Assembly (NCBI RefSeq): GCF_016925675.1
Contig: NZ_CP070506.1
Coordinates: 5,973,021 to 6,037,020, forward strand
DNA from: Pseudomonas hygromyciniae
GTDB lineage: Bacteria; Pseudomonadota; Gammaproteobacteria; Pseudomonadales; Pseudomonadaceae
DNA: 64,000 bases
Direction of reading: 5' to 3'
The notes below the pieces were generated by a model. That model saw nothing but the letters and a program-made list of their open reading frames with translations. It did not search any database and was not told the DNA's origin. Made by a program: the position numbers and the translations under genes. Shown piece after piece: positions 42,772 to 56,695 of this stretch (position 1 is the first letter of the stretch; each line of letters begins with the position of its first letter).

Positions 42772-44604
42772 TTACTCAACCGTCACCGACTTGGCCAAAT
42801 TACGCGGCTGGTCAACGTCCGTGCCCTTGAGCACCGCCACGTAGTACGACAGCAACTGCAGCGGGATGGTGTAGAGAATCGGCGACAGGATGTCGTGGAT
42901 GTGCGGCATGTTGATCACGTGAGTACCTTCACCGTTGGTCATGCCGGCCTTTTCATCGGCGAACACGATCAGTTGGCCGCCACGGGCGCGCACTTCCTGC
43001 AGGTTGGACTTGAGCTTCTCCAGCAGTTCATTGTTCGGCGCAACGGTGACCACGGGCATGTCGTCGTCTACCAGGGCCAATGGGCCGTGCTTGAGCTCAC
43101 CGGCCGGGTAGGCTTCGGCGTGGATATAGGAGATTTCCTTGAGTTTCAGGGAGCCTTCCATCGCCACGGGGTATTGCGCGCCACGACCGAGGAACAGGGT
43201 GTGGTTCTTGTCGGCAAACAGTTCGGCGACTTTCTCTACAGTGCTGTCCATGGCCAGGGCTTCGCCCAGGCGAGTCGGCAGGCGGCGCAGCTCTTCTACC
43301 AGGGTGGCTTCGACGCCCTCGGCCAGTGTGCCGCGGACTTGGCCCAGGGACAGGGTCAGCAGCAACAGGCCCACCAACTGGGTGGTGAAGGCCTTGGTGG
43401 AAGCTACGCCGATTTCGCGACCGGCCTGGGTCAGCAGGGTCAGGTCGGACTCACGCACCAGGGAGCTGATGCTGACGTTGCAGATCGCCAGGCTCGCCAG
43501 GTAGCCCAGCTCTTTGGCATTGCGCAGGGCGGCCAGGGTGTCGGCGGTCTCGCCGGACTGGGAGATGGTCACGAACAGGGTATCGGGCTGCACCACCACC
43601 TTGCGGTAGCGGAATTCGCTGGCCACTTCGACCTGGCACGGGATGCCGGCCAGTTCTTCCAGCCAGTAACGGGCGACCATGCCGGCGTGGTAACTGGTAC
43701 CACAGGCGACGATCTGAACATTGCGCACTTTGGCGAACAGCTCGGCGGCTTGTGGGCCGAAGGCATTGACCAGCACCTGGTGCTGACTCAGGCGTCCTTC
43801 CAGGGTGCGTTGCACCACGGTCGGTTGCTCGTGGATTTCCTTGAGCATGAAGTGACGGAACTCGCCCTTGTCGGCGGCTTCGGCACCATCGCGGTATTGC
43901 ACGGCTTCGCGCTCGACGGAGTTGCCGTTGACGTCCCAGATCGCCACGCTTTCACGGCGGATGTCGGCGATATCACCTTCTTCCAGGTACATGAAGCGGT
44001 CGGTGACCTGACGCAAGGCCAGTTGATCGGAGGCGAGGAAGTTCTCCCCAAGACCCAGGCCAATCACCAATGGGCTGCCACTGCGGGCGGCAACCACACG
44101 ATCCGGTTGGCTGGCGCTGATCACGGCCAGGCCGTAGGCGCCATGCAGTTCCTTGACCGTGGCCTTGAGGGCGGTGGTCAGGTCACTGTGGTCCTTGAGC
44201 TTGTGGTTGAGCAGGTGGGCGATGACTTCAGTGTCGGTGTCCGAAGTAAAGACGTAGCCCTGACCCTTGAGTTGTTCGCGCAGCACTTCGTGGTTTTCGA
44301 TGATGCCGTTGTGCACCACCGCAATGTCACCGGAGAAGTGCGGGTGCGCATTGCGCTCGCACGGTGCCCCGTGGGTCGCCCAGCGGGTGTGGGCGATGCC
44401 CAGGCGGCCCGCCAGGGGCTCACCTGCCAGGGCCTGTTCCAGTTCACTGACTTTGCCTGGGCGACGCATGCGCTCAAGCTTGCCCGCGTTGCTGAAGACC
44501 GCCACGCCGGCACTGTCGTAGCCACGGTATTCGAGGCGCTTGAGGCCTTCGAGCAAAATGGCGGTAACGTTCCGTTCAGCGACTGCGCCTACAATTCCAC
44601 ACAT
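42772..44604 (-). CDS. glmS: Glutamine-fructose-6-phosphate aminotransferase GlmS
   Basis: 610 residues: the N-terminal class-II glutaminase begins [12 protein letters not shown] with Cys2 as nucleophile, followed by two SIS isomerase domains (about 285-600) with [11 protein letters not shown] and [11 protein letters not shown], and the ending [11 protein letters not shown]. It makes glucosamine-6-phosphate for peptidoglycan and LPS. No glmS ribozyme is expected in this genus and none was seen. It lies 11 bp after glmR on the same strand, so they form an operon. Confidence 0.96.
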   Translation of the reverse strand: MCGIVGAVAERNVTAILLEGLKRLEYRGYDSAGVAVFSNAGKLERMRRPGKVSELEQALAGEPLAGRLGIAHTRWATHGAPCERNAHPHFSGDIAVVHNGIIENHEVLREQLKGQGYVFTSDTDTEVIAHLLNHKLKDHSDLTTALKATVKELHGAYGLAVISASQPDRVVAARSGSPLVIGLGLGENFLASDQLALRQVTDRFMYLEEGDIADIRRESVAIWDVNGNSVEREAVQYRDGAEAADKGEFRHFMLKEIHEQPTVVQRTLEGRLSQHQVLVNAFGPQAAELFAKVRNVQIVACGTSYHAGMVARYWLEELAGIPCQVEVASEFRYRKVVVQPDTLFVTISQSGETADTLAALRNAKELGYLASLAICNVSISSLVRESDLTLLTQAGREIGVASTKAFTTQLVGLLLLTLSLGQVRGTLAEGVEATLVEELRRLPTRLGEALAMDSTVEKVAELFADKNHTLFLGRGAQYPVAMEGSLKLKEISYIHAEAYPAGELKHGPLALVDDDMPVVTVAPNNELLEKLKSNLQEVRARGGQLIVFADEKAGMTNGEGTHVINMPHIHDILSPILYTIPLQLLSYYVAVLKGTDVDQPRNLAKSVTVE

Positions 44605-44614
44605 GGTTTCTCTC

Positions 44615-45382
44615 CTAGATGACTGCCGCGCAAATCAGCGTGATGCCGCGGGCTTGAATCTGGTCGCGGGCCTCAAGCGGCAGGCGATCATCGGTAATAA
44701 GGGTATGGACGCTGCTCCAGGGCAGTTCCAGGTTGGGGATCTTGCGGCCGATCTTGTCGGATTCGACCATCACCACCACTTCACGGGCGACTTCGGCCAT
44801 CACTCGGCTCAGGCCCAGCAATTCATTGAAGGTGGTGGTGCCGCGCTGCAGGTCGATGCCGTCAGCGCCGATAAACAGTTGGTCGAAGTCATAGGAACGC
44901 AGCACTTGTTCAGCGACCTGGCCCTGGAACGAGTCCGAGTGCGGGTCCCAGGTGCCGCCGGTCATCAACAGCACCGGCTCATGCTCCAACTCACTCAGGG
45001 CACTGGCCACATGCAGGGAGTTGGTCATCACCACCAGGCCGGGCTGATGCCCCAGTTCCGGGATCATCGCGGCGGTGGTGCTGCCGCTGTCGATGATGAT
45101 CCGTGCATGTTCACGCAGGCGTTTGACCGCCGCTCGGGCGATGGCGCGCTTGTGCACGGAAATGGGCTGGGCAGGATCGCCGACCAGTTCCTGGGGCATA
45201 GTGATTGCGCCACCGTAGCGACGCAGCAACAAGCCGTTACTTTCCAGCGCGGCGAGGTCCTTGCGGATGGTCACTTCGGAGGTTTCGAAACGCTTGGCCA
45301 GTTCGTCCACGCTCACTTCACCCTGCTCGGTGAGCAAGGTGAGGATGTTGTGGCGTCTTTGCGGTGTGTTTCGTTTCGACAT
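44615..45382 (-). CDS. glmR: DeoR-family regulator GlmR
   Basis: 255 residues from the ATG beginning [14 protein letters not shown]; a possible in-frame extension to 45,421 lacks support. The N-terminal DeoR helix-turn-helix (about 8-60, [20 protein letters not shown]) is followed by a sugar-phosphate sensing domain with DSGSTTAAM and [12 protein letters not shown]. In P. aeruginosa the equivalent gene beside glmS is named glmR and affects amino-sugar metabolism. It probably senses a hexosamine phosphate and controls glmS. Confidence 0.9.
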   Translation of the reverse strand: MSKRNTPQRRHNILTLLTEQGEVSVDELAKRFETSEVTIRKDLAALESNGLLLRRYGGAITMPQELVGDPAQPISVHKRAIARAAVKRLREHARIIIDSGSTTAAMIPELGHQPGLVVMTNSLHVASALSELEHEPVLLMTGGTWDPHSDSFQGQVAEQVLRSYDFDQLFIGADGIDLQRGTTTFNELLGLSRVMAEVAREVVVMVESDKIGRKIPNLELPWSSVHTLITDDRLPLEARDQIQARGITLICAAVI

Positions 45383-45487
45383 AGTGATGATAAGTTTCGT
45401 TTCGAAAGATAACGAAGGCAATCAAAACCTATTGGCGGGAAATCGTCAAGCGGCGGGTGCACTTTTTTGAAAACAACATAGATCCAA

Positions 45488-45576
45488 TGTGGGAGCGGGC
45501 TTGCTCGCGAAGGTGGTGCATCAGATACACGTTCAGTGACTGACACTCCGTCTTCGCGAGCAAGCCCGCTCCCACA
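45488..45576. repeat. REPIN between glmU and glmR
   Basis: TGTGGGAGCGGGCTTGCTCG and its complement (ending 45,576) enclose about 40 bp, an 89-bp imperfect palindrome. A TGTGGATAA follows at 45,601. Confidence 0.92.
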
Positions 45577-45610
45577 ATGGAATGGCGTTGCTAATGAGGT
45601 TGTGGATAAG

Positions 45611-46978
45611 TCAGGTCTTTTTGATTTTGACCGGGCGTTTCCAGCCGTCGATGTTGCGTTGGCGGGCGCGGGCAACAGCCAGTTGAGACTTATCCACATC
45701 CTGGTTGATGGTGGAGCCTGCGGCCGTGCTGGCACCATCGCCCACCTTCACAGGGGCAACCAGCGAGTTATTGGAGCCGATGAATACATCTTCTCCCAGC
45801 ACGGTCTGGTGCTTGTTGGCGCCATCGTAGTTGCAGGTGATGGTCCCTGCGCCGATGTTGGTGCGCGCGCCGATAACGGCGTCGCCCAGGTAAGTCAGGT
45901 GACCTGCCTTGGCGCCCTCGCCCAAGTGGGCGTTTTTCAGTTCGACAAAGTTACCCACATGGGCCTTGGCCTCCAGCACGCTACCGGGACGCAACCGGGC
46001 GAACGGCCCGGCATCGCTGCCCTCGCCCATCACTGCTCCGTCAATATGGCTGTTAGCCTTGATCACCACGCCTTTGCGCAGGGTGCTGTCCTTGATCACG
46101 CAGTTGGGACCAATCACCACGTCGTCTTCGATGATCACGCGGCCTTCAAGGATCACGTTGATATCGATCAGCACATCACGCCCCACGATAACCTCACCGC
46201 GTACATCGAAACGCGCAGGATCACGCAGCGTGACACCTTGGGCCATCAGGCGGCGGCCTTCGCGCAGTTGGTAGTGCCGCTCCAGTTCCGCCAGTTGCTT
46301 GCGGTCGTTGGCGCCCTGCACTTCCATCGGGTCGTGGGGCTGCTCAGTGGCGACCAACAGGCCATCGCTGACGGCCATCTCGATGACGTCGGTGAGGTAG
46401 TACTCGCCCTGGGCGTTGTTGTTCGACAGGCGACTCATCCAGTCCGCCAAATGCGCTGCCGGCACCGCGAGAATCCCGGTGTTGCCTTCGGTAATTGCCC
46501 GTTGGGCCTCAGTGGCGTCCTTATGCTCGACGATGGCTGTGACCTTGCCGTCGGCGTTGCGCACGATACGGCCGTAACCGGTCGGGTCTTCCAGCTCGAC
46601 GGTGAGCAACCCCATCTGGCCAGGCACCACGTGTTTGAGCAAGCGCTGCAGGGTTTCTACTTCGATCAGCGGCACGTCACCGTAAAGGATCAGCACAGTG
46701 TCAGCCTTGATGAACGGTACGGCTTGCGCCGTGGCATGACCGGTCCCCAATTGCTTGTCCTGCAATACGAAATTCAAGTCGTCGGCGGCCAGACGCTCAC
46801 GCACCGCGTCGGCGCCGTGGCCAATCACTACGTGGATACGCTGTGGCTCCAGTTGCCGGGCGCTGTGGATAACATGGCCAAGCATGGAGTTGCCAGCAAC
46901 CGGGTGCAGCACCTTGGGCAGGGCGGAACGCATGCGGGTGCCCTGGCCTGCGGCGAGAATGACGATTTCAAGAGACAT
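45611..46978 (-). CDS. glmU: Bifunctional GlmU (uridylyltransferase / acetyltransferase)
   Basis: 455 residues. The N-terminal pyrophosphorylase domain opens [14 protein letters not shown] and contains [11 protein letters not shown] and YGDVPLI; the C-terminal left-handed beta-helix (about 250-455) has hexapeptide repeats, the acetyl-CoA site [15 protein letters not shown] and the tail WKRPVKIKK. It acetylates glucosamine-1-phosphate and couples it to UTP to give UDP-GlcNAc. It is downstream of atpC but separated by a bidirectional terminator. Confidence 0.96.
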   Translation of the reverse strand: MSLEIVILAAGQGTRMRSALPKVLHPVAGNSMLGHVIHSARQLEPQRIHVVIGHGADAVRERLAADDLNFVLQDKQLGTGHATAQAVPFIKADTVLILYGDVPLIEVETLQRLLKHVVPGQMGLLTVELEDPTGYGRIVRNADGKVTAIVEHKDATEAQRAITEGNTGILAVPAAHLADWMSRLSNNNAQGEYYLTDVIEMAVSDGLLVATEQPHDPMEVQGANDRKQLAELERHYQLREGRRLMAQGVTLRDPARFDVRGEVIVGRDVLIDINVILEGRVIIEDDVVIGPNCVIKDSTLRKGVVIKANSHIDGAVMGEGSDAGPFARLRPGSVLEAKAHVGNFVELKNAHLGEGAKAGHLTYLGDAVIGARTNIGAGTITCNYDGANKHQTVLGEDVFIGSNNSLVAPVKVGDGASTAAGSTINQDVDKSQLAVARARQRNIDGWKRPVKIKKT

Positions 46979-47030
46979 GAATGGCTACCAATCCTGGGCG
47001 GTCCGGCTTCAGACCAAAGAAGTGTTTTGC

Positions 47031-47066
47031 AAAAAAAGAAAAAGGGTAGCCGAGGCTACCCTTTTT
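47031..47066. terminator. Bidirectional terminator after the atp operon
   Basis: AAAAAGGGTAGCC (47,039-47,051) pairs with GGCTACCCTTTTT (47,054-47,066), with an A-rich tract (47,031-47,042) giving a T run on the minus strand and TTTTT on the plus strand. It lies 36 bp past the atpC stop. Confidence 0.92.
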
Positions 47067-47101
47067 AATCAATCGCGCATGAAGCATGACGGCTTGGCCG
47101 C

Positions 47102-47518
47102 TTACTTCTTGCGGATCTGCTGGAGCGTGCGCAGCTGGGCTGCAGCCTCGGCCAGACGTACAGCAGCAGCGCTGTAGTCGAAGTCCGCACCCTTTTCGTT
47201 CAGGGCCTTCTCGGCAGCCTTGACGGCTTCCTGAGCGGAGGCTTCATCCAGGTCGCCAGCACGTTGCACGGTGTCGGCAAGAACCTTGACCATGTTCGGC
47301 TGAACTTCGAGGAAACCACCAGAGATGTAGAACACCTCCTTTTCCCCGCCCTGCTTGGTCAGAGTGATCGGACCTGGCTTCAAGCTGGTGATCAACGGCG
47401 CGTGGCCCATGGCAATACCCAGGTCACCGAGTTCGCCGTGTGCAATCACCATTTCTACCAGACCGGAGAAGATTTCCCCTTCCGCGCTGACGATATCGCA
47501 ATGGACTGTCATAGCCAT
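47102..47518 (-). CDS. atpC: ATP synthase epsilon subunit
   Basis: 138 residues: N-terminal beta sandwich ([42 protein letters not shown]) and C-terminal helical hairpin ending RTLQQIRKK. It is part of the central stalk of F1 and can inhibit ATP hydrolysis by extending its C-terminal helices. It is the last gene of the operon, 44 bp after atpD. Confidence 0.96.
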   Translation of the reverse strand: MAMTVHCDIVSAEGEIFSGLVEMVIAHGELGDLGIAMGHAPLITSLKPGPITLTKQGGEKEVFYISGGFLEVQPNMVKVLADTVQRAGDLDEASAQEAVKAAEKALNEKGADFDYSAAAVRLAEAAAQLRTLQQIRKK

Positions 47519-47562
47519 CTGATTGCCTCAACCTGATGAGCGCCCGTTGCCGGGCGCCTGGA

Positions 47563-48966
<1,404 letters not shown>

Positions 48967-49827
48967 TTAAACCGCGGCAGCGCCGCCGACGATTTCCGAG
49001 ATCTCTTGGGTGATCGCAGCCTGACGCGCCTTGTTGTAGATCAGCTGCAAATCGCTGATCAGATCACCGGCGTTGTCGGTAGCGTTTTTCATCGCGATCA
49101 TCCGCGCCGCTTGTTCAGCTGCGTTGTTCTCGACCACCGCCTGGTACACCTGCGACTCCACGTAGCGCACCATCAAGCCGTCAAGCAGCTCTTTGGCGTC
49201 TGGTTCGTAGAGGTAGTCCCAGTGGTGCTTGAGTTCCTGATCCGGGGTCGCCACCAGTGGAATCAATTGCTCCACGGTTGGCTGCTGGGTCATGGTGTTG
49301 ATGAACTTGTTGGATACCACGGACAGGCGGTCGATCCGGCCTTCCAGGTACGCATCCAGCATCACCTTCACACTGCCGATCAAGTCATTGATCGACGGCT
49401 CTTCACCCAGGTGGCTGATAGCTGCAACGACGTTACCGCCGAAGTTGCGGAAAAAGGCCGCACCCTTGCTACCAACAACACACAGATCAATCTCGACGCC
49501 GTTTTCGCGGTTTACCGCCATGTCCTTGACCAGGGCCTTGAACAGGTTGGTATTCAAACCACCGCACAAACCACGGTCACTGCTCACTACCACATAACCT
49601 ACACGCTTGACGGCGCGCTCGATCATGAACGGGTGGCGGTATTCCGGGTTGGCGTTGGCCAGATGCCCAATTACCTGGCGGATACGCTCCGCATAAGGAC
49701 GGCTAGCCGACATGCGCATTTGTGCCTTGCGCATTTTGCTGACCGCCACTTTCTCCATGGCGCTGGTAATTTTTTGCGTGCTTTTGATGCTCGCAATCTT
49801 ACTGCGAATCTCTTTTGCGCCTGCCAT
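48967..49827 (-). CDS. atpG: ATP synthase gamma subunit
   Basis: 286 residues: N-terminal helix ([20 protein letters not shown]), Rossmann-like middle ([18 protein letters not shown]) and C-terminal helix ASRM-type region [18 protein letters not shown]. It is the rotor shaft of F1. A strong intergenic hairpin separates it from atpA. Confidence 0.97.
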   Translation of the reverse strand: MAGAKEIRSKIASIKSTQKITSAMEKVAVSKMRKAQMRMSASRPYAERIRQVIGHLANANPEYRHPFMIERAVKRVGYVVVSSDRGLCGGLNTNLFKALVKDMAVNRENGVEIDLCVVGSKGAAFFRNFGGNVVAAISHLGEEPSINDLIGSVKVMLDAYLEGRIDRLSVVSNKFINTMTQQPTVEQLIPLVATPDQELKHHWDYLYEPDAKELLDGLMVRYVESQVYQAVVENNAAEQAARMIAMKNATDNAGDLISDLQLIYNKARQAAITQEISEIVGGAAAV

Positions 49828-49848
49828 GTAACACCTATCAGGTTAGCA

Positions 49849-49872
49849 AGCGGGAGCCTTGCGGCTCCCGCT
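49849..49872 (-). other. Intra-operon hairpin between atpA and atpG
   Basis: AGCGGGAGCC-TTGC-GGCTCCCGCT, a perfect 10-bp stem with a four-base loop and no T run, lies between the atpA stop and the atpG start. It may set transcript stability or processing, tuning subunit ratios. Confidence 0.6.
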
Positions 49873-49877
49873 GCGGC

Positions 49878-51422
49878 TTACCAGGTTTGGGTGGCCTTGA
49901 ACTTCTCGATACCAGCCTTCAGGCCAGCGTCGATTTCGTCATTGAAGTCACCCTTCACGTTGATCTTGGCCATCAAATCGGCGTGATCTCGGTTGAAGTA
50001 AGCAATCAGCGCTTGTTCAAAGCTGCCGACCTTGGCGATTTCGACGTCAGTCAGGAACCCACGCTCAGCGGCATACAGCGACAGCGACATGTCAGCGATC
50101 GACATTGGCGCGTATTGCTTCTGCTTCATCAGCTCGGTAACGCGCTGACCATGCTCAAGTTGCTTACGGGTCGCTTCGTCCAGGTCAGAAGCAAACTGGG
50201 CGAATGCCGCCAGTTCACGGTACTGAGCCAGAGCGGTACGGATACCACCGGAGAGCTTCTTGATGATCTTGGTCTGAGCGGCACCACCCACACGGGATAC
50301 CGAAACGCCGGCGTTCACAGCAGGACGGATCCCGGAGTTGAACATGGCCGATTCCAGGAAGATCTGACCGTCGGTGATGGAAATCACGTTGGTCGGAACG
50401 AACGCGGAAACGTCACCAGCCTGGGTTTCGATGATCGGCAGTGCGGTCAGGGAACCGGTTTTGCCGGTCACTGCGCCGTTGGTGAACTTCTCTACATACT
50501 CTTCGGATACGCGGGATGCGCGCTCCAGCAGACGGGAGTGGAGATAGAACACGTCGCCTGGGTAGGCTTCACGGCCTGGTGGACGACGCAGCAGCAGGGA
50601 AATCTGGCGGTAAGCCACTGCTTGCTTGGACAGATCGTCATAAACGATCAGCGCGTCTTCACCGCGGTCGCGGAAGAATTCACCCATGGTGCAACCGGAG
50701 TACGGTGCCAGGAATTGCAGCGCAGGAGATTCCGAAGCACTGGCAGCCACGATGATCGTGTTGGCCAGGGCGCCGTTTTCTTCCAGCTTGCGAACCACGT
50801 TGGCGATGGTCGATTGTTTCTGACCGATCGCTACGTAGACGCAGAAAATGCCGCTGTCTTTCTGGTTGATGATCGCGTCGATCGCCAGAGCGGTCTTACC
50901 GATCTGACGGTCACCGATGATCAGCTCACGCTGGCCACGGCCGACTGGGATCATGGCATCGACAGCCTTGTAGCCAGTCTGTACAGGCTGGTCTACCGAC
51001 TTACGCCAGATCACGCCTGGAGCAACTTTCTCGACCGCGTCGGTCTCGGTGTTGCCCAGCGGACCTTTACCGTCAACAGGGTTACCCAGTGCGTCGACAA
51101 CGCGACCCAGCAGTTCCTTACCAACCGGAACTTCGAGTATGCGGCCAGTGCACTTGGCGCTCATGCCTTCAGCCAGACTGGTGTACGCGCCCAATACAAC
51201 GGCACCTACGGAGTCTTGCTCCAGGTTGAGAGCCATACCGTAGACGCCGCCCGGAAACTCGATCATCTCGCCGTACATTACGTCGGCCAGACCGTGAATC
51301 CGCACGATGCCGTCAGATACGCTGACGACAGTGCCTTCGTTACGGGCTTGGGAGGTCACATCGAGCTTGTCGATGCGGCCCTTGATAATTTCACTTATTT
51401 CGGAAGGATTGAGTTGCTGCAT
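49878..51422 (-). CDS. atpA: ATP synthase alpha subunit
   Basis: 514 residues: P-loop [14 protein letters not shown] (about 170), the [13 protein letters not shown] strand, and [17 protein letters not shown]. It holds the non-catalytic nucleotide sites of F1 and contacts the peripheral stalk. It is 21 bp after atpH. Confidence 0.97.
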   Translation of the reverse strand: MQQLNPSEISEIIKGRIDKLDVTSQARNEGTVVSVSDGIVRIHGLADVMYGEMIEFPGGVYGMALNLEQDSVGAVVLGAYTSLAEGMSAKCTGRILEVPVGKELLGRVVDALGNPVDGKGPLGNTETDAVEKVAPGVIWRKSVDQPVQTGYKAVDAMIPVGRGQRELIIGDRQIGKTALAIDAIINQKDSGIFCVYVAIGQKQSTIANVVRKLEENGALANTIIVAASASESPALQFLAPYSGCTMGEFFRDRGEDALIVYDDLSKQAVAYRQISLLLRRPPGREAYPGDVFYLHSRLLERASRVSEEYVEKFTNGAVTGKTGSLTALPIIETQAGDVSAFVPTNVISITDGQIFLESAMFNSGIRPAVNAGVSVSRVGGAAQTKIIKKLSGGIRTALAQYRELAAFAQFASDLDEATRKQLEHGQRVTELMKQKQYAPMSIADMSLSLYAAERGFLTDVEIAKVGSFEQALIAYFNRDHADLMAKINVKGDFNDEIDAGLKAGIEKFKATQTW

Positions 51423-51443
51423 TGCTCTGCTGCCCCTTCAAAC

Positions 51444-51980
51444 TCAAGATTTCAATGCTTCGGCAAGATTCGCGAGTTTGCCGCGAATCGAGCCATCGAT
51501 AACCAGGTCGCCGGCGCGAATGACAACACCCCCAATGAGGGATGGGTCTTCCGCAACTTGCAGGCGCACTTCCCGGTCGAGTCGTGCACTGAGAACCTTG
51601 GCGAGTTTGTCTTGCTGTTCTTGGTTCAATGCAAAAGCACTGGTCACTTCAACGTCTACCGACTTCTCTTGCTCGGCCTTGTACAGGTCGAACAGAGCGG
51701 CAATCTCCGGCAAAAGCGGGAGACGGTCGTTTTCGGCAACGACGTGGATGAAGTTCTGCACTTTCACATCAAACTTGTCGCCGCACACGTCAATAAACGT
51801 GGCGGCCTTGTCTGCGCTCGTCAGTCGCGGGGCCTTGAGCACGCGCTGCATGGTGTCGTCTTGCGACACTGCTGCAGCCAGGCCGAGCATGGCTGACCAA
51901 GAGGCCAGCTGCTGGTGGGCCTGGGCGTGCTCGAAGGCTGCCTTAGCGTAAGGTCGGGCCAACGTGGTCAATTCTGCCAT
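51444..51980 (-). CDS. atpH: ATP synthase delta subunit
   Basis: 178 residues: N-terminal helical bundle ([17 protein letters not shown]) and C-terminal part with the conserved [24 protein letters not shown] segment. It joins the peripheral stalk to the top of F1. It lies 12 bp after atpF. Confidence 0.96.
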   Translation of the reverse strand: MAELTTLARPYAKAAFEHAQAHQQLASWSAMLGLAAAVSQDDTMQRVLKAPRLTSADKAATFIDVCGDKFDVKVQNFIHVVAENDRLPLLPEIAALFDLYKAEQEKSVDVEVTSAFALNQEQQDKLAKVLSARLDREVRLQVAEDPSLIGGVVIRAGDLVIDGSIRGKLANLAEALKS

Positions 51981-51992
51981 GATCGCCCTCGC

Positions 51993-52463
51993 TTAAATTT
52001 CAGCAGCCAGTTTGTTTACCAGCTCCGCGTGCGCGTTTTGATCGATTGTGGCACCCAGGATCTTCTCAGCACCGCCGACGGCCAGAGCACCCAGTTGGGC
52101 ACGCAGCGCATCTTTGACACCATTCAGTTCCTGTTCGATCTCGGCCTGAGCCTGAACCTTCACACGGTCAGCGTCGATACGGGCTTTTTCAACAGCCTCT
52201 TCAACAATCTGGTTACCGCGTTTCTTGGCTTGCTCAATGATTTCAGCTGCCTGAGCCTTCGCTTCGCGCAGTTGCTGACCCGCTTTATCTTGGGCCAACT
52301 CCAGGTCGCGAGCTGCTCGTGCGGCAGCGTCCAGTCCATCCGCGATCTTCTTCTGACGTTCGTGCAAAGCCGCGATGACCGGAGGCCATACGAACTTCAT
52401 GCAGAAAACAACAAAAATCAAGAACGCTAAGGACTGACCAATAATGGTTGCATTAATGTTCAC
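51993..52463 (-). CDS. atpF: ATP synthase b subunit
   Basis: 156 residues from a GTG at 52,463 ([11 protein letters not shown]) with GAGGT nine bases ahead; an in-frame upstream extension to 52,499 is unlikely. One N-terminal transmembrane helix (about 8-27) precedes a long coiled coil rich in Ala, Glu, Gln and Lys ([20 protein letters not shown]...). Two copies form the peripheral stalk. Confidence 0.95.
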   Translation of the reverse strand: MNINATIIGQSLAFLIFVVFCMKFVWPPVIAALHERQKKIADGLDAAARAARDLELAQDKAGQQLREAKAQAAEIIEQAKKRGNQIVEEAVEKARIDADRVKVQAQAEIEQELNGVKDALRAQLGALAVGGAEKILGATIDQNAHAELVNKLAAEI

Positions 52464-52519
52464 GCCAATACCTCGCTCGTTCGTTGCACAACACACCAAT
52501 CACTCGAAAAAACGAGTGA

Positions 52520-52792
<273 letters not shown>

Positions 52793-52864
52793 TTACGTCG
52801 TATGGTTTAGGTTTTTTAGATTTTAAAGCGGTAAAACAAATCGTTTCATAGCCCTGGTGGGCCA

Positions 52865-52886
52865 CCTTCCCGTTTGACCGGGAAGG
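52865..52886 (-). other. Intra-operon hairpin between atpB and atpE
   Basis: CCTTCCCG-TTTGAC-CGGGAAGG, a perfect 8-bp stem without T run, sits between the atpB stop and the atpE start; a second imperfect stem (AGACTAGT/ACTGGTCT) is next to it. Such structures near atpE are consistent with the high translation needed for the c ring. Confidence 0.55.
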
Positions 52887-52910
52887 ACATCAGACTAGTC
52901 GAGACTGGTC

Positions 52911-54207
<1,297 letters not shown>

Positions 54208-54278
54208 TCTCGCTCCTCAATGGTCGGCTGCCGGAAATCAATAACTTGGCATAATTTGTGCCGACAAAATGCGCGCAG

Positions 54279-54307
54279 AGTATAGGGGCGGTTCTGCCCC
54301 TATTCAA
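54279..54307 (-). promoter_or_regulatory. Sigma-70 promoter of the atp operon
   Basis: On the minus strand, TTGAAT (54,307-54,302), a 17-bp spacer and TATACT (54,284-54,279). The spacer holds an inverted repeat AGGGGC...GCCCCT that might bind a regulator. Confidence 0.7.
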
Positions 54308-54352
54308 CTGCCGGGTAGTGATTTCCGACTGCACGCTACATAAGCAAATGTT

Positions 54353-55225
54353 TCAGCGGATGTGGGAAAGAACGCCCTGAAGCTCATCAAGGGAGTTATA
54401 TCCGATAACCAATTGCCCTTTACCCTTCTTACCGTGGCGAATTTGCACCGCAGAGCCTAGCCGCTCGGCCAGCCGCTGCTCAAGGCGCGCAATATCCGGA
54501 TCAGTTTTGGTGGTTTCAACCGGTGCAGGTTTGCCACTGAGCCACTGGCGAACCAGGGCCTCGGTCTGACGAACGGTGAGACCTCGTGCGACAACGTGTC
54601 GCGCCCCTTCAACCTGTTGATTTTCCGGCAAACCGAGCAAAGCGCGGGCATGACCCATTTCCAGGTCGCCGTGGGAAAGCATGGTCTTGATCACTTCCGG
54701 AAGCGCGATCAGGCGCAACAGGTTGGAAACCGTGACACGGGATTTGCCCACCGCATCGGCTACTTCCTGCTGGGTCAGCTTGAATTCCTGCTGCAACCGC
54801 TGCAGGGCAATGGCTTCCTCGATGGGATTGAGGTCTTCGCGCTGGATATTCTCGATCAACGCCATGGCAATGGCGGTTTCATCCGGCACATCGCGCACCA
54901 TCGCCGGAATGGTTTCCTGACCGGCCTGCTGGCTGGCGCGCCAGCGGCGTTCGCCGGCGATGATTTCAAACCGACCGCCACCAATGGGGCGCACCACAAT
55001 CGGCTGCATCACGCCCTGGGCCTTGATCGAATTGGCCAACTCTTCCAGCGCCTGCGGGTCCATGTCCCGGCGCGGCTGGTACTTGCCACGCTGGATCAGG
55101 TCCAACGGCAAGTGTTGCAGCTCGCGGGAGTCGGCCTGCACCGCCTGTTCTTCCAGCGAAGTGACAGTCGGACCACTCAGCAGTGCATCCAGTCCACGTC
55201 CGAGACCTCGTTTCTTGACGGCCAT
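54353..55225 (-). CDS. parB: Chromosome-partitioning protein ParB
   Basis: 290 residues: N-terminal KRGLGRGLDALLSG (ParA-contact), the CTP-binding GERRWRASQQAG, a helix-turn-helix (TQQEVADAVGKSRVTVSNLLR) that reads parS, and a C-terminal dimerisation domain. It loads at parS and spreads on DNA. It follows parA by nine bases. A parS match is present at 24,901. Confidence 0.96.
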   Translation of the reverse strand: MAVKKRGLGRGLDALLSGPTVTSLEEQAVQADSRELQHLPLDLIQRGKYQPRRDMDPQALEELANSIKAQGVMQPIVVRPIGGGRFEIIAGERRWRASQQAGQETIPAMVRDVPDETAIAMALIENIQREDLNPIEEAIALQRLQQEFKLTQQEVADAVGKSRVTVSNLLRLIALPEVIKTMLSHGDLEMGHARALLGLPENQQVEGARHVVARGLTVRQTEALVRQWLSGKPAPVETTKTDPDIARLEQRLAERLGSAVQIRHGKKGKGQLVIGYNSLDELQGVLSHIR

Positions 55226-55234
55226 GGGGATTCC

Positions 55235-56032
55235 TTAAGTTGGCTGGGCGGCAGCGGTGCGTGAGTTGCGACGTTGGCGACGAACCATCTCGCCGGCCAA
55301 CGCCAGGTAGGCAATGGCACCACGGGATGACTTGTCGTACGCCAGCGCGGGCATGCCATAGCTTGGCGCTTCGGCCAGGCGGATGTTACGCGGGATCACT
55401 GTGTCATAGAGCTGGTCACCAAAGTGTTCCTTGAGCTGCGCCGACACGTCGTTCATCAGGCTCAGGCGCGGGTCATACATGGTCCGCAGCAGGCCTTCGA
55501 CTTTCAGGTTCGGGTTGAGCAACTCAGCGATGCGCTTGATGTTATCCACAAGGTCGCTCAAGCCTTCGAGGGCGAAGTACTCGCACTGCATGGGGATAAT
55601 CACCCCATCGGCAGCGACCAATGCGTTGAGCGTCAGCATCGACAGAGACGGCGGGCAGTCGATCAAAATGTAGTCGTAATTCTCGCGGATTGGCGCCAGG
55701 GCGCTGCGCAGACGGCTTTCTTTCATCTGCATTTCTAGCAGCACCACTTCCGCCGCGGTCAGATCGCGGTTGGCCGGCAGCAGTTGATAACCGCCGTGCT
55801 CGGAATAGTGCATGGCCTGGGCCAGGTCGCACTCGCCAATCAGCAAGTCATAGACCGAGTTTTCCAGGCCGTGTTTATCCACACCGCTACCCATGGTGGC
55901 GTTGCCCTGTGGATCGAGATCGATCAACAGCACCCGACGCTTGGTAGCGACCAGGGATGCTGCGAGGTTGATGCAGGTGGTGGTTTTGCCCACGCCACCT
56001 TTCTGGTTCGCTATCGCGAATACCTTAGCCAT
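55235..56032 (-). CDS. parA: Chromosome-partitioning ATPase ParA (Soj)
   Basis: 265 residues from the ATG starting MAKVFAIANQKGG. Deviant Walker A NQKGGVGKTTTCINLAA, Walker B-like YILIDCPPSLSMLT. It forms a DNA-bound ATP gradient that moves ParB-parS complexes apart. It is in the operon after rsmG and mnmG, the conserved arrangement near oriC. Confidence 0.96.
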   Translation of the reverse strand: MAKVFAIANQKGGVGKTTTCINLAASLVATKRRVLLIDLDPQGNATMGSGVDKHGLENSVYDLLIGECDLAQAMHYSEHGGYQLLPANRDLTAAEVVLLEMQMKESRLRSALAPIRENYDYILIDCPPSLSMLTLNALVAADGVIIPMQCEYFALEGLSDLVDNIKRIAELLNPNLKVEGLLRTMYDPRLSLMNDVSAQLKEHFGDQLYDTVIPRNIRLAEAPSYGMPALAYDKSSRGAIAYLALAGEMVRRQRRNSRTAAAQPT

Positions 56033-56050
56033 TCTTGCTTGTGTTCCCAA

Positions 56051-56695
56051 TCATGCCGTGCGGCGCAGTATCAGCAGATGGCGTTGGCCTTGGCAACCGG
56101 GTACGGCCAAGGCGTGTTCGCTATCGAGGTGGAAGTCTGCCGGCAATGCTAACAGCTCGTCGCTTGGATGAACGCCCTTCATTGCCAGCCAACGGGTGTT
56201 CAGGTCACCCAGGTGCCGGGTCCAATTGCTGAAGTTCTCCATGCTGCTGAAGGCCCTGGAAACAATTCCGTTGAAGGGCAGTTCAGGCGTGAAGGCTTCG
56301 ACGCGGCTGTGGATAACTTGCAGGTTGTCCAGCTTGAGTTCGAGTTTGACCTGGGTCAGGAAGCGGGTTTTCTTACCGTTGCTGTCCAGGCAAGTCACTT
56401 GCGACTCGGGAAACAGGATAGCCAGCGGGATGCCAGGCATGCCCCCGCCACTGCCAACATCCAGCCAGCGCCCGTTTTCGATGAATGGCATCACGCTCAA
56501 GCTGTCGAGCAAATGCCGCGAGACCATTTCGTCCGGATCGCGCACCGCAGTGAGGTTGTAGGCCTTGTTCCACTTGATCAACAAGGCCAGATAGCCCAAC
56601 AGCAATTCGTGCTGGGCTTCGGTCAAGTGCACACCCAACTGGCGTGCACCTGTGGATAACTCTTCGGCGTGTTGCGAGGTGACCAACGAACTCAA
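56051..56695 (-). CDS. rsmG: 16S rRNA (guanine-527-N7) methyltransferase
   Basis: 214 residues: SAM motif [18 protein letters not shown], preceded by [21 protein letters not shown] and followed by [12 protein letters not shown]. It methylates G527 of 16S rRNA; loss gives streptomycin resistance in other species. Its ATG overlaps the mnmG stop by four bases. Confidence 0.96.
   Translation of the reverse strand: MSSLVTSQHAEELSTGARQLGVHLTEAQHELLLGYLALLIKWNKAYNLTAVRDPDEMVSRHLLDSLSVMPFIENGRWLDVGSGGGMPGIPLAILFPESQVTCLDSNGKKTRFLTQVKLELKLDNLQVIHSRVEAFTPELPFNGIVSRAFSSMENFSNWTRHLGDLNTRWLAMKGVHPSDELLALPADFHLDSEHALAVPGCQGQRHLLILRRTA

Noticed and set aside
42895..44622. 575-codon open frame on the plus strand
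   Set aside because: Antisense shadow of glmS caused by high GC and codon bias; no recognisable protein.
49815..51896. 693-codon open frame on the plus strand
   Set aside because: Antisense shadow of atpA and atpH.
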